From VRUE01 sp036271315 (GTDB lineage: Bacteria > Actinomycetota > Thermoleophilia > Solirubrobacterales > 70-9), in NCBI GenBank assembly GCA_036271315.1, contig DATBAV010000034.1, positions 1-64,000 on the forward strand: 64,000 nt of DNA, given 5' to 3'. The notes beneath the pieces were generated by a model. The model ran no database searches. It saw only the letters and a program-made list of their open reading frames with translations, and was not told where the DNA came from. The position numbers and the translations under genes were made by a program. Positions 7,597-16,362 of the stretch are shown piece after piece; the first letter of the stretch is position 1; the number at the start of each line of letters is the position of its first letter.

Positions 7597-8853
7597 CTAC
7601 CGAGGCTGCTGCTTGGCGATCGCGAAGTGCGCGATCGCTGGGGTGAGGTCTTCGTTTCCGGCGGCATCGACGGCGAGCACAGTCAACGTGTGCTCGCCCA
7701 GCTTCAGGTGCATATAGGCCTTGGGCGAGCCGCAGACAGCGAATCGGCGCCGGTCGAGCTTGCAGCGGAAGCTGCCATTGGACTCACTCGAGCGGAAGCT
7801 GAAGACGGCTTCGCGCTTGCCTGCTTTTATCGAGCGCTTGGCGATCGTGGTCTGGGGCGGAGTCGTGTCCGCTGCGGATCGCGCCGGCAAGGCCGGCCCG
7901 GCGGGAAGTCCCCGGTTTGGAGTGAGTGGCATGCCGACGTCGATCGAGAAGCTGCCCATGGCGGCTTCTCCGGCACCGCCATTGAATTTTCCGTCGACCG
8001 CGAAGTAGTACTTCGTGCCGGCACTGACCGGGAATCCGGCGACGGTGTCTTTGGCGATCGGACTTAGGGCGCTGACCGAATTGCCGGTGTAGATGCCAAG
8101 CAGGACGGGCCCGATCCCGCAGCATGCGCTGACGCGCGCGTCGCCTGTCTCCGGTGCGATCCACGAGTACCAGACCGAAGCCCCGCCCTGGTCTCCTTCA
8201 TGATCGGGCTCGCCCGACTCCTTGCTCGCACCCCAGTTGTAGCCTCGGGCCGAGCCAAAATAGAAGCGATCGCCACCCGGTTCTTCGTCGATCCTGCCTT
8301 CGATTGGGATGGCGTCAGCGAAGTCGTCGTTCGCCGGCGGAGGCGTGGCTTCTATTCGCAGTGTCAGCTCGCCATCGGTGATCGGTTTCGGCGATTCGGG
8401 AAGGTAGAAGCCGTTGCCGTCGACTGCGATCTCGTAGACGGTGCCGACGGTCGCTTTGAAGGTGTATTCGGCTCCGGTGTATTCGCAGCCATTGCCTGCG
8501 CCGGAGTTGTCGCCGGCAACCATGGTGAGCGAACCCAGGGCTGTTCCCGTGAAGACACCGAGAACCGCGTGAAAAGAGCTTTTGCAGCCGTTGATCGAGA
8601 CAAATCCGGTGCTCGGCGCTTCCCATTTGAACCAGACCGAATGCCCCGCTGCGAAGATTCCCACCGACTCGAATTGCTCTTTGGTGGCTTCGACGTTCGA
8701 GCCGCTGACTTCCGCTGGCAGGCTGGACGGAAGGGCCTGGGCATCGGCGAAGTCGTCGTTTGCGGGCGCCGCGGCGAGCGCGGGCGCACACGGTGAAAGG
8801 CAGGCAAGAACCAGCCCACCCGCCACCGATCCCGCTGCCTTGCCCCACCTCAT
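7597..8853 (-). CDS. Secreted protein with two PPC-like domains and a Cys-rich C-terminal domain
   Basis: A 418-residue protein with a signal peptide (cleavage near 'ALAAAPANDD'). It has two repeats, each opening with 'PANDDFADA' (residues about 30 and 172), containing 'SVWFKWEAPSTGFVSI' or 'SVWYSWIAPETGDARV' and ending in a 'YEIAVDG/YYFAVDG' strand, like bacterial pre-peptidase beta-sandwiches. The C-terminal 90 residues, with 'GSFRCKLDRRRFAVCGSPKAY' parts and 'HTLTVLAVDAAGNEDLTP', form an Ig-like module that also ends the protein at 32249-33763. No catalytic domain is seen; probably an adhesion or surface protein. Confidence 0.8.
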   Translation of the reverse strand: MRWGKAAGSVAGGLVLACLSPCAPALAAAPANDDFADAQALPSSLPAEVSGSNVEATKEQFESVGIFAAGHSVWFKWEAPSTGFVSINGCKSSFHAVLGVFTGTALGSLTMVAGDNSGAGNGCEYTGAEYTFKATVGTVYEIAVDGNGFYLPESPKPITDGELTLRIEATPPPANDDFADAIPIEGRIDEEPGGDRFYFGSARGYNWGASKESGEPDHEGDQGGASVWYSWIAPETGDARVSACCGIGPVLLGIYTGNSVSALSPIAKDTVAGFPVSAGTKYYFAVDGKFNGGAGEAAMGSFSIDVGMPLTPNRGLPAGPALPARSAADTTPPQTTIAKRSIKAGKREAVFSFRSSESNGSFRCKLDRRRFAVCGSPKAYMHLKLGEHTLTVLAVDAAGNEDLTPAIAHFAIAKQQPR

Positions 8854-8894
8854 CGAGTGCGGGAGTCTAGTCTCGATTCGACTACCATCGGCGC

Positions 8895-10313
8895 ATGAGT
8901 GACCTTGGGCCGTCCTCTTCCGCAGTTGAGCTTGCCGCTGCGCTTCGCGCTCGCGAGCTCACTGCGGTCGAGCTGCTCGAGGGCTGCCTCGCCGCGGTCG
9001 ATGCGCGCAACCCCGAGCTGAACGCGGTCGTCTGGCGTGACGATGAGGCCGCCCGGGCGGCTGCCCGCGACGCCGACGCGCGGATCGCGGACGGGGAGGA
9101 GGCGCCGTTCCTCGGCGTGCCGATCCCGATCAAGGACCTGACCGCGGTGGCGGGTTGGCCGCTCACCTACGGCTCGAACGGCGCCGGCGATGGGCTCAGC
9201 GAGGAGAGCGAGCTCGTGGTCGAGGCACTGCAACGAGCCGGCTTCGTCCTCTGCGGTCGCACCAACACGCCTGAGTTCGGCCCGCTCACCGTGGCCGAGA
9301 ATTCGCGCTATGGCAACACCGTCAACCCCTGGGACACCGGCCGCGCCTCGGGCGGGTCCTCCGGCGGCGCCTCGGCGGCGGTGGCCGGTGGGATGTTCCC
9401 AATCGCCCACGCCAACGATGGCGGTGGCTCGATCCGCATCCCCGCCGCCTACACCGGGCTGGTCGGCCTGAAGAGCAGCCGCGGCCGCATCCCGCGCCGC
9501 GCTCAGACCTGGATGGGTGCCGTGGTCGAGGGCGCCATCGTGCGCACGATGGCGGACGCTGCCGCGTCGCTCGATGCCATGGCAGGCCCCGATCCGCTCG
9601 CCTGGTTCAACGCGCCGGCGCCGCAGCGCCCTTTCGTCGAGGAGGTGGGCGCGCCGGTCGAGAAGCTGCGGGTCGGATTGATGGCGGAGGCGCCGCTGGG
9701 CCTGCCGACCGATCCCGACTGCGTCCGGGCCGCCCGCGAGGCTGCCGCGCTGCTCGAGGAGCTTGGTCATGAGGTGGTCGAGGTCGAGGTGGCGACGATC
9801 TCCGAGGAGCTGACCCCGGACTTCGTGACGATGACGATCGGCGGCATCGCCGACTACGACGGCGTCGACTGGTCGAAGGTCGAGCCGCACAACCGCCACG
9901 CCTACGAGGCCGCGACGGATCGGGTCAGCGCTTATGAGTACGTCGTCGCCGTGCAGAACCTGGAGCGGCTCTCGCGTCGCGAAGTCGCCCGCTGGGGCGG
10001 CGATTTCGACTTGCTGCTGACCCCGACCTCGGGCATCCTGCCGCCACCAAGCGGGCAGATCCTGACTGCGCAGCACGCGGCGCCCGACCAGCCGGTCTTC
10101 GAGACGATCGCCTCGGTTTGCTTCACGGCCTTCGGCAACATCACCGGCCTGCCCGCGATCTCGCTGCCGCTGCACTGGAACGACGACGGGATCCCGGTCG
10201 GCGCGATGCTCACCGGCGGCCCCTTCGAAGAGGCGCGGCTGATCCGGCTCGGCGCCCAGCTGGAAGCGGCGCGGCCCTGGGCCGAGCGCCTCGCGCCCGC
10301 CGTCGCTGCCTAG
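8895..10313 (+). CDS. Amidase-signature family hydrolase
   Basis: A 472-residue enzyme of the GatA/amidase family. The Ser-cisSer-Lys triad is visible: Lys80 in 'PIPIKDLTAV', Ser155 in 'ASGGSSGGAS' and nucleophile Ser179 in 'DGGGSIRIPAA'. It hydrolyses an amide in the cytoplasm; the substrate is unknown. No gatB or gatC is near and the sequence is closer to stand-alone amidases, so a tRNA amidotransferase role is unlikely. The stop overlaps that of the convergent MocR regulator (shared CTAG at 10310-10313). Confidence 0.92.
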   Translation: MSDLGPSSSAVELAAALRARELTAVELLEGCLAAVDARNPELNAVVWRDDEAARAAARDADARIADGEEAPFLGVPIPIKDLTAVAGWPLTYGSNGAGDGLSEESELVVEALQRAGFVLCGRTNTPEFGPLTVAENSRYGNTVNPWDTGRASGGSSGGASAAVAGGMFPIAHANDGGGSIRIPAAYTGLVGLKSSRGRIPRRAQTWMGAVVEGAIVRTMADAAASLDAMAGPDPLAWFNAPAPQRPFVEEVGAPVEKLRVGLMAEAPLGLPTDPDCVRAAREAAALLEELGHEVVEVEVATISEELTPDFVTMTIGGIADYDGVDWSKVEPHNRHAYEAATDRVSAYEYVVAVQNLERLSRREVARWGGDFDLLLTPTSGILPPPSGQILTAQHAAPDQPVFETIASVCFTAFGNITGLPAISLPLHWNDDGIPVGAMLTGGPFEEARLIRLGAQLEAARPWAERLAPAVAA

Positions 10314-11716
10314 CGTTCGACCTCCGCCAGTGCCTCGCCCAGTAGGCGGATGCTTTGCTCGATCGCCGGCTCGGGCATTGCGGCGAAGCCGAGGACGAGA
10401 CCGGGTGGCCCGCCTGGTCTGAAGCGGTGCAGCGCCAGCCCCTCGACGCCGACGCCGCGGCCGGCGGCGGCGCTGACCAGTGCCGCCTCGTCGACTTCAC
10501 CGGGCAGTTCGGCCAGCTCGTAGAGGCCGGCTGCGCCCTCCTCGACCCGCGCCTGAGGCAGGTGTTGACCCAGCGACTCCATCAGCGCCTCGCGGCGGCG
10601 TTGATAGCGCAGCCGCATTCGCCGCAGGTGGCGGTCGAGCTCGCCGCGCTCGATGAAGTCATGCAGGGCGAGCTGGCCGATCGCCTCCGAGCCGCGGTCC
10701 TCGATCGCCTTGACCGAGATCAGCGGCCAGCCCAGCCAGGAGGGGGTCAGCATCCAGCCGAGCCGCATCCCCGGCACCAGCCGCTTGCTCGCCGAGCCGA
10801 CATAGGCGACCCGCTCGGGAGCGAGACCCTGCAGAGCGCCGACCCCGCCGCGGTCATAGCGCAGCTCGGCGTCGAAGTCGTCCTCGACGATCAGGCGCTC
10901 GCCCAACTCCGCCCACTCGACCAGGGCGGCGCGGCGCTCGCTGCTCAGGACCGCGCCGGTGGGGAACTGGTGGGTGGGGGTGACGATCACCGCCGCCGCC
11001 TCGCTGCGCTCGAGCAGGTCGACCCTCAGGCCCTCGGCGTCGACCGGGATCGGCTCGACCGCCAACCCGGCCTGCTCGAGAATCAGGCGGTGGCTGTGCC
11101 AGCCCGGGTCCTCGAGCGCGACGCTCTCGACGCCGCGACTCGCCAGCCAGCGAGCGATCAGCGAGAGGCCCTGGCTGAAGCCGGTGCAGACCAGCAGTTG
11201 CTCGGGGTCGGCGGCGGCACCACGCACCCGCCCGAGGTACTCGGCGAGCGTCTCGCGCAGGGCGGGAACACCGCGCGGGTCGGGGTAGTCGACGGCGTCG
11301 ATCGGCGCCTGCCGCCAAGCGACGCGCAGCGAGCGCAGCCAGCGGTCGCGGGGGAAGCCGGCGAGATCGGGGAGGCCGGGGTCCAGGCGGTGGGTGGAGC
11401 TGGGCCGCAACGAGGGGGAGGGGGCGCGCCGCGCCGCCGCCCGCACGGTTGGCGCCACCCGCACCGGGGCGCCCTGCCGGGCCAGCAGGTAGCCCTCGGC
11501 GGCAAGCTGACCGTAGGCCTCGCTGACGACGCCGCGCGATATCCCCAGCTCGGCGGCGAGGTTGCGCGTGGAGGGCAACTGCGAGTTGGCACTGAGCCGT
11601 CCGCTGCGGACCCCTTCGCGGATCGAGCGCTCGATTTGTTCGTGTAGCGGGGCGTCTGCGTCCCGGTCCAGCTCAACGAGGAGGCCGGGACTAACTGGAC
11701 CATCAGAATGCGCCAT
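10310..11716 (-). CDS. MocR/PdxR-type regulator (GntR domain + aminotransferase fold)
   Basis: A 468-residue protein. The N-terminal winged helix is GntR-like ('APLHEQIERSIREGVRSGRL', 'LPSTRNLAAELGISRGVVSEAY'), and the remainder is a class-I aminotransferase fold with the PLP lysine Lys311 in 'GSASKRLVPGMRLGW'. Such regulators sense PLP or amino compounds and usually control a divergent gene. The start at 11716 is preferred because GntR homology begins a few residues later; the open frame upstream is a shadow. It is divergent from the flavoprotein gene at 11841. Confidence 0.9.
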   Translation of the reverse strand: MAHSDGPVSPGLLVELDRDADAPLHEQIERSIREGVRSGRLSANSQLPSTRNLAAELGISRGVVSEAYGQLAAEGYLLARQGAPVRVAPTVRAAARRAPSPSLRPSSTHRLDPGLPDLAGFPRDRWLRSLRVAWRQAPIDAVDYPDPRGVPALRETLAEYLGRVRGAAADPEQLLVCTGFSQGLSLIARWLASRGVESVALEDPGWHSHRLILEQAGLAVEPIPVDAEGLRVDLLERSEAAAVIVTPTHQFPTGAVLSSERRAALVEWAELGERLIVEDDFDAELRYDRGGVGALQGLAPERVAYVGSASKRLVPGMRLGWMLTPSWLGWPLISVKAIEDRGSEAIGQLALHDFIERGELDRHLRRMRLRYQRRREALMESLGQHLPQARVEEGAAGLYELAELPGEVDEAALVSAAAGRGVGVEGLALHRFRPGGPPGLVLGFAAMPEPAIEQSIRLLGEALAEVER

Positions 11717-11741
11717 GACTGGCACTGTATAACGGACCAGT
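11694..11741. promoter_or_regulatory. Candidate MocR operator with repeated ACTGG
   Basis: Three copies of ACTGG or its complement (11694, 11718 and, inverted, CCAGT at 11737) lie around the start codon of the regulator and before the divergent flavoprotein gene. Repeated sites spaced by about two helical turns are typical of MocR regulators. This is a by-eye guess. Confidence 0.3.
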
Positions 11742-11840
11742 AGCCTCGTACCATCGCTTGAGCGAAAGGCCAGCCAGTGAGTTTGAGGTTTATCCCCCGT
11801 ATAGGCGACAAAGCTCAAGCTCGGCGAAGAAGGAGATGAG

Positions 11841-13007
11841 ATGAATCGGATCACGATTGTTGGAGGTGGGATCGCCGGGCTAACCGCGGCGATTACGGCG
11901 GCCGAAGGGGGCGCATCGGTGCGGCTACTGGAGGCGCACGATTCGCTCGGAGGCCGCGCCCGCAGCATGGCTGGTCCCTACAAGGCGAACTTCGGCCCTC
12001 ACGTCATCTACAAGGACGGCCCGCTCTGGTCTTGGCTGGCCGAGCGCGAACTGCTGCCGCGCTACTCCGGTCCGCCACTGGCCGGGATTCGCTTCCGCTG
12101 GCAGGGTGAGATCCGCCGTACGCCGCCGCTGGGAACGGTCCCGGCCGTGCTGCGTTTGCGTGGTCGCGAAGCGCCCGTGGACCAGGACTTCCGCAGCTGG
12201 GTCACCAGCCACTCCGACGAGCGCACCGCGGCAATGCTTTCCGCCGCCGCCGGCGTCTACACCTTCCATCACGATCCTGGCGAGCTCTCCGCCGCCTTCG
12301 TCTGGAAGCACTTGGTGCGCATCCTGCTCAGCCCGCCGCCGACGGCGCGCTACCTGCACGGCGGCTGGAACTCGCTGGTCGACGCCCTCGAGCACCGGGT
12401 GCGCCGTCTCGGGGTCGAGGTCGAGACCGGCCACGCGGTCGAGTCGCTGTCCGAGTCGCCGACGATCGTCGCCACCGAGCTGGGCCGGGCGGGCGAGCTG
12501 CTCGGCGACGACTCGCTGAGTTGGCCGGGCGGGCACACGGTCTGTATCGACCTCGGCTTCGAGCATCGTCGCGGCGACCCCTTCGTCGTCTCCGACCTCG
12601 ACGAGTCGGGCTGGGTCGAGCGCTTCAGCGCTGCCGATCCCTCGCTGGCGCCGGCGGGCGAGGAGCTGGTACAGGCGCAGATGCCGTTGCGGCCGGGGGA
12701 GAGCACCGAGCAGGCAGCGCTGCGCCTCGAGCACCTGCTCGAGGCCGCCTTCCCGGGGCTGGCCGAGCGCGAGCACTGGCGCCGGCGCCAGGTGATGAAC
12801 GGGCGCAGTGGCCCGCTCGATCATCCCGGCAAGAGCTGGCGCGACCGGCCCGCCGTCGCCCGCGGCGACGGTGTCTTCCTGGCGGGAGACATGGTCGCCG
12901 CTCCCGGCCTGCTCTCCGAGGTCTCGTGGGCGAGCGGCTCCGAGGCCGGGCGCCTCGCCCTCGCCGCGGTCGGTACTCAACGCGGCGAGCTGAGGCGAGT
13001 GGCCTAG
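11841..13007 (+). CDS. FAD-dependent oxidoreductase (phytoene desaturase/protoporphyrinogen oxidase-like)
   Basis: A 388-residue flavoprotein. The N-terminal 'ITIVGGGIAGLTAAITAAEGGASVRLLEAHDSLGGRARS' region (read in parts) is the FAD-binding Rossmann fold with a 'GGRA' second motif. The C-terminal 'DGVFLAGDMVAAPGLLSEVSWASG' closes the FAD site. A GGAG-rich ribosome site (AGAAGGAG) precedes the ATG. No other carotenoid or haem genes are near, so the substrate is open. Likely controlled by the divergent MocR regulator. Confidence 0.85.
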   Translation: MNRITIVGGGIAGLTAAITAAEGGASVRLLEAHDSLGGRARSMAGPYKANFGPHVIYKDGPLWSWLAERELLPRYSGPPLAGIRFRWQGEIRRTPPLGTVPAVLRLRGREAPVDQDFRSWVTSHSDERTAAMLSAAAGVYTFHHDPGELSAAFVWKHLVRILLSPPPTARYLHGGWNSLVDALEHRVRRLGVEVETGHAVESLSESPTIVATELGRAGELLGDDSLSWPGGHTVCIDLGFEHRRGDPFVVSDLDESGWVERFSAADPSLAPAGEELVQAQMPLRPGESTEQAALRLEHLLEAAFPGLAEREHWRRRQVMNGRSGPLDHPGKSWRDRPAVARGDGVFLAGDMVAAPGLLSEVSWASGSEAGRLALAAVGTQRGELRRVA

Positions 13008-13026
13008 TCCAATACCGTCTCCGTTA

Positions 13027-13488
13027 GTGGCAAAGACCAGCGCCGGCATCCTGCTTTACCGCGGCGGCGGGGATTCCCTGGAGGTCCTGCTCGTGCACCC
13101 CGGCGGTCCCTTCTGGGCCAAAAAAGACGAGGGCGCCTGGTCGATTCCCAAGGGTGAACTGGAGGACGGTGAGGAGTCGCGCGCATGCGCGTTGCGTGAG
13201 TTGGAGGAGGAGATCGGCTCGTCCCTGGATTTGACCCCCGAGCGGCTAGCCGACCTGGGCGAGGTGCGGCTGAAGAGCGGCAAGCGGGTCGAGGGCTGGG
13301 CGGCAGAGGGCGACTTCGATCCCGCGACCCTGCGCAGCAACACCTTCGCGATGGAGTGGCCGCCGCGCTCGGGTAAGGAACGCGAGTTCCCCGAGGTGGA
13401 CCGGGCCGAGTGGTTCTCACCCGAACAGGCACGGTTGAAGATCAACCCCGCGCAGGCGGCCTTCCTCGATAGATTGCTGGCGCGATGA
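13027..13488 (+). CDS. Nudix hydrolase
   Basis: A 153-residue enzyme with a GTG start. The Nudix box is complete, 'GELEDGEESRACALREL' running into 'EEEIGS', and binds Mg2+ for cleavage of nucleoside-diphosphate-linked compounds. N-terminal 'SAGILLYR' and 'WSIPKGE' are standard. The size and 'FAMEWPPRSGKEREFPEVDRAEWF' segment match the actinobacterial YjhB/MutT-like group. It overlaps the next gene by 4 bp (ATGA), indicating coupling. Confidence 0.9.
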   Translation: MAKTSAGILLYRGGGDSLEVLLVHPGGPFWAKKDEGAWSIPKGELEDGEESRACALRELEEEIGSSLDLTPERLADLGEVRLKSGKRVEGWAAEGDFDPATLRSNTFAMEWPPRSGKEREFPEVDRAEWFSPEQARLKINPAQAAFLDRLLAR

Positions 13489-13871
13489 CGGAGACCCCCG
13501 AGCCGGAGCGACTCAACCAGGAGGGGTTTGCCGAGTTCGCGAATCGGGCTGGGGAGGACGCTCCGGTGACGATGCTCAACCTGCTGCGCTTCAAGCCCGA
13601 TGGCGGGCAGGAGCGCTACGCCGAGTACGGCGCGGCGGTGACGCCGCTGCTGGAGAAGGCCGGCGCCCGGGTCGTCTTCCTCGGCGAGTCGGCCCTGCCG
13701 CTGCTCGGAGACGGGCGCTGGGACTCGGTCCTGCTGGTCGAATACCCGACCCGCCAGGCGTTCCTCGACATGATCGCCTCGGCCGAGTACCAGGCGATCG
13801 GCCACTTGCGCACCGAGGCGCTGGAGCACGGCGAGCTGCACCCAATGAGCGCTGCCGACCAGCTTCCTTAG
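13485..13871 (+). CDS. DUF1330-like protein
   Basis: A 128-residue protein. 'VTMLNLLRFKPDGGQERYAEYG' and 'ESALPLLGDGRWDSVLLVEYP' followed by 'FLDMIASAEYQAIGHLR' are the ferredoxin-like strands and helices of the DUF1330 family. Enzymatic role unknown. The start overlaps the Nudix stop (ATGA), so the two genes form a coupled pair. Confidence 0.8.
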   Translation: MTETPEPERLNQEGFAEFANRAGEDAPVTMLNLLRFKPDGGQERYAEYGAAVTPLLEKAGARVVFLGESALPLLGDGRWDSVLLVEYPTRQAFLDMIASAEYQAIGHLRTEALEHGELHPMSAADQLP

Positions 13872-13912
13872 CCGGCCGCGCTCGGCAAGTGCCGCCCTAT
13901 ACTCGCCGGGCG

Positions 13913-14995
13913 ATGGCAGACGGCCCAAACGCGAACTCCACCCCCAACGGCGAAGGCCCCTCGGGCAAGCCGCTGCCGCTCTCCGTGCGCCTGCTCGCCG
14001 CCGGCGTGCGCGGTGCCCGCGACGTCGGCAAGGCGACCGGGATCGACCAGGCGATCGAGGCCGCCGCCGAGGAGGCGATGGTCGCCGCGGTCGAGAGCGA
14101 GGCGGTCGAACGGGCGATTGCGCGGGTGCTGAAAGGCCCGGTAGTCGAGGAGGCGATGAACAACGCGCTTGAGAGCGACACCGTCAAGAACGCCCTGATC
14201 GACGCGCTCGACAGCGAGCTGGTCGACGAGGTTTGGCGCCGCCTGCTGGCCAGCGACGAGGCCCAGCGCCTGGTCGAGCGGATCGCCGAGGCGCCGGAGA
14301 TCCGCGCCGCGATCAGCGCCCAGAGCGTCGGCATGATCGAGGACGTCGGTCACACGATCGGCAACGGCACGCGGCGGCTCGACGGCGTGGTGGAGCGGGT
14401 CGTGCGCAGGATCTTCTTCCGCAAGCGGCGGAATACGCCGACCGACCGTGCCGGCGCGGTCACGCGCGGGCTCGCCTTCGCCCTCGACGTGCTGATTGTC
14501 AACCTCGGCTTCTCCGGGCTGGCCGCGGTCGCGGCCCTGATCGCCTCGGCCTTCACCGGCAACGGCAACGGCGTCTCCAGCTTCGCCCTGGCGGCCGGGA
14601 CGGCGCTCTGGTTCGCGATCGGCAGCCTCTACCTGGTTGGCTTCTGGTCGCTGGCAGGGCAGACGCCGGGCATGCGCTTCCTCGGGGTCCGACTCGACGT
14701 CGATGCCCGCGGTCTGCCTCTGGGCCGCTCGGTCAAGCGGCTGATCGGGATGACCCTGGCCGCGATCCCCTTCGGCCTCGGCTTCCTCGGCATCCTCTTC
14801 GACGAGCGCCGCCGCGCCTGGGACGATCGGCTCAGCGGCGTCGACGTCGTCTACGAGGGCAACGAGCGCACGCCGGCGCCCTGGTCGCGGTTGGCGATTG
14901 CCGAGCTGCCGCTTGATGCCGACCCCGCCACGACGAAGGCCCCGGATCCCCGGGGCCTTCGATCACAGCGCGTGGTCGGCTCTTCGCCTAGCTGA
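13913..14995 (+). CDS. RDD-family membrane protein
   Basis: A 360-residue protein. Residues 1-180 are hydrophilic and acidic, with Ala/Val/Glu heptad-like repeats ('AIEAAAEEAMVAAVESEAVERAI'-type), likely helical. Residues 185-310 hold the RDD membrane domain: 'ARGLAFALDVLIVNL'-like first helix region, then 'LVGFWSLAGQTPGMRFLGVRL' and 'KRLIGMTLAAIPFGLGFLGIL', ending with 'RRAWDDRLSGVDVV', the family's conserved 'DxxxGT/DVV' end. Transport or sensing role unknown. Its 3' end overlaps the convergent DUF7144 gene by 8 bp. Confidence 0.85.
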   Translation: MADGPNANSTPNGEGPSGKPLPLSVRLLAAGVRGARDVGKATGIDQAIEAAAEEAMVAAVESEAVERAIARVLKGPVVEEAMNNALESDTVKNALIDALDSELVDEVWRRLLASDEAQRLVERIAEAPEIRAAISAQSVGMIEDVGHTIGNGTRRLDGVVERVVRRIFFRKRRNTPTDRAGAVTRGLAFALDVLIVNLGFSGLAAVAALIASAFTGNGNGVSSFALAAGTALWFAIGSLYLVGFWSLAGQTPGMRFLGVRLDVDARGLPLGRSVKRLIGMTLAAIPFGLGFLGILFDERRRAWDDRLSGVDVVYEGNERTPAPWSRLAIAELPLDADPATTKAPDPRGLRSQRVVGSSPS

Positions 14996-15374
14996 CGGAG
15001 CCTTCCGGGCCCTCCGCCAGCTTGTAGATGATGATGATCGCGAGGGCGAAGATCGCCAGCGACCAGAACGGGTAGGCGGGGATCGAGAGCAGCGCGCCCA
15101 TCGCGTTCAGCGAGGCGATGAAGATGCCGAACCAGCGCCCGAACTCTCCACCGGAGAAGAGCGAGAAGGCGGCGACGAGCTCGAGCACGCCGATGATCAG
15201 CATGACCCAGCCCCAGGTGTGCAGGCCGCTGATGATGTAGGTGGCGTTCTCGGTGAAGAACTTCGAATCGCCGATCGCCGCGATGCCGTAAATGATGTTG
15301 AGGACGCCTGCGATCAAAAGCAGTACGCCCGCGAACACCCACCAACCGCTGAGTGTGGTGCTCTCCTCGTTCAT
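14988..15374 (-). CDS. DUF7144-type four-helix membrane protein
   Basis: A 128-residue integral membrane protein. It has four hydrophobic helices and the family phrases 'SGWWVFAGVLLLIAGVLNII', 'SGLHTWGWVMLIIGVLEL', 'GRWFGIFIASLNAMGAL' and 'IPAYPFWSLAIFALAI'. Such proteins are common in actinobacteria; function unknown. The start at 15374 is chosen because homology begins there; the frame extends upstream without family sequence. Confidence 0.85.
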   Translation of the reverse strand: MNEESTTLSGWWVFAGVLLLIAGVLNIIYGIAAIGDSKFFTENATYIISGLHTWGWVMLIIGVLELVAAFSLFSGGEFGRWFGIFIASLNAMGALLSIPAYPFWSLAIFALAIIIIYKLAEGPEGSVS

Positions 15375-15492
15375 GGGTAACCCTTTCATCCGCGAATAGG
15401 CACTGTGAACTTGCGCGAGGATATTCCAGGGGTCGCCGGTTTTTCCTGCTCTGGAGCGAGATTTGCCAGGTTGTCCAATAGTCTCTCGGCGT

Positions 15493-16362
15493 ATGGACGT
15501 GGTGCGCACAGCGGAGGAGCGCCTGCAGGGGTTGCCGGACTTTCCCTTCGAGTCGAGCTACGCGGAGATCGACGGCTTGCGGCTGGCCTACCTCGACGAG
15601 GGGGAGGGCAGGCCCGTCGTCTTCTTTCACGGTGAGCCGACCTGGTCGTTTCTCTGGCGCAAGGTGATCCCGCCGGTGCGCGACGCTGGCTTCCGCTGCA
15701 TCGCCCCCGACTACGCAGGCTTCGGCCGCTCCGACAAGCCCACCGCTCTCGACTGGTACAGCTACGACCGCCACGTCGAGCTGATGTCGAAGCTGCTCGA
15801 GGAGCTGGACGTGCGCGACGCCACGGCGGTCGTCCACGACTGGGGCGGGCCGATCGGGTTGCGGCTGGCGGTCGAGCACCCCGATCGCTTCTCGCGCATC
15901 GTGATCATGGAGACCGGTCCCTTCACCGGCCACCAGCGGATGAGCGAGGCCTGGCTGATGTTCCGCGAGTTCGTCCGCGACAACGCCGACGTGCCGGTCG
16001 GGATGCTGGTCCGCGGCGGCTGCAAGGAGGACCCCGGCGACGAGGTGATCGCTGCCTACGAAGCGCCCTTCCCGACTCCCGAGTCGAAGGCGGGGGCGCG
16101 AGCCTTCCCGCTGATCCTGCCGACCGAGCCCGAGGCGCCGGGCGCCGCCGAGGGCAAGGCGGTTGCCGACGCGCTGCGCGAGGACGAGCGGCCGACCCTG
16201 GTGCTCTGGGCCGACTCGGACATGGTCTTGCCTTTCTCCGTCGGCGAGCGGGTCTCCGAGCAGCTCGACTACCCGCCGCCGCGCCCGGTCGAGAACGCCG
16301 GGCACTTCCTGCAGGAGGACGCCGGGCCGGAGATCGGCCGGATCATCGCCGAGTGGCTCTGA
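15493..16362 (+). CDS. Haloalkane dehalogenase, subfamily I type
   Basis: A 289-residue alpha/beta hydrolase. 'FFHGEPTWSFLWRKVIPP' is the oxyanion loop of the HLD-I group; nucleophile Asp116 and halide-binding Trp117 lie in 'VVHDWGGPIGLRLA', and the C-terminal His is in 'ENAGHFLQEDAG'. The acid is expected in 'LVLWADSDMVLPF'. These enzymes hydrolyse carbon-halogen bonds to alcohols. Natural substrate unknown. The start at 15493 (ATG) is preferred over an upstream in-frame ATG at 15463. The 3' end overlaps the convergent phosphoesterase by 20 bp. Confidence 0.88.
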   Translation: MDVVRTAEERLQGLPDFPFESSYAEIDGLRLAYLDEGEGRPVVFFHGEPTWSFLWRKVIPPVRDAGFRCIAPDYAGFGRSDKPTALDWYSYDRHVELMSKLLEELDVRDATAVVHDWGGPIGLRLAVEHPDRFSRIVIMETGPFTGHQRMSEAWLMFREFVRDNADVPVGMLVRGGCKEDPGDEVIAAYEAPFPTPESKAGARAFPLILPTEPEAPGAAEGKAVADALREDERPTLVLWADSDMVLPFSVGERVSEQLDYPPPRPVENAGHFLQEDAGPEIGRIIAEWL

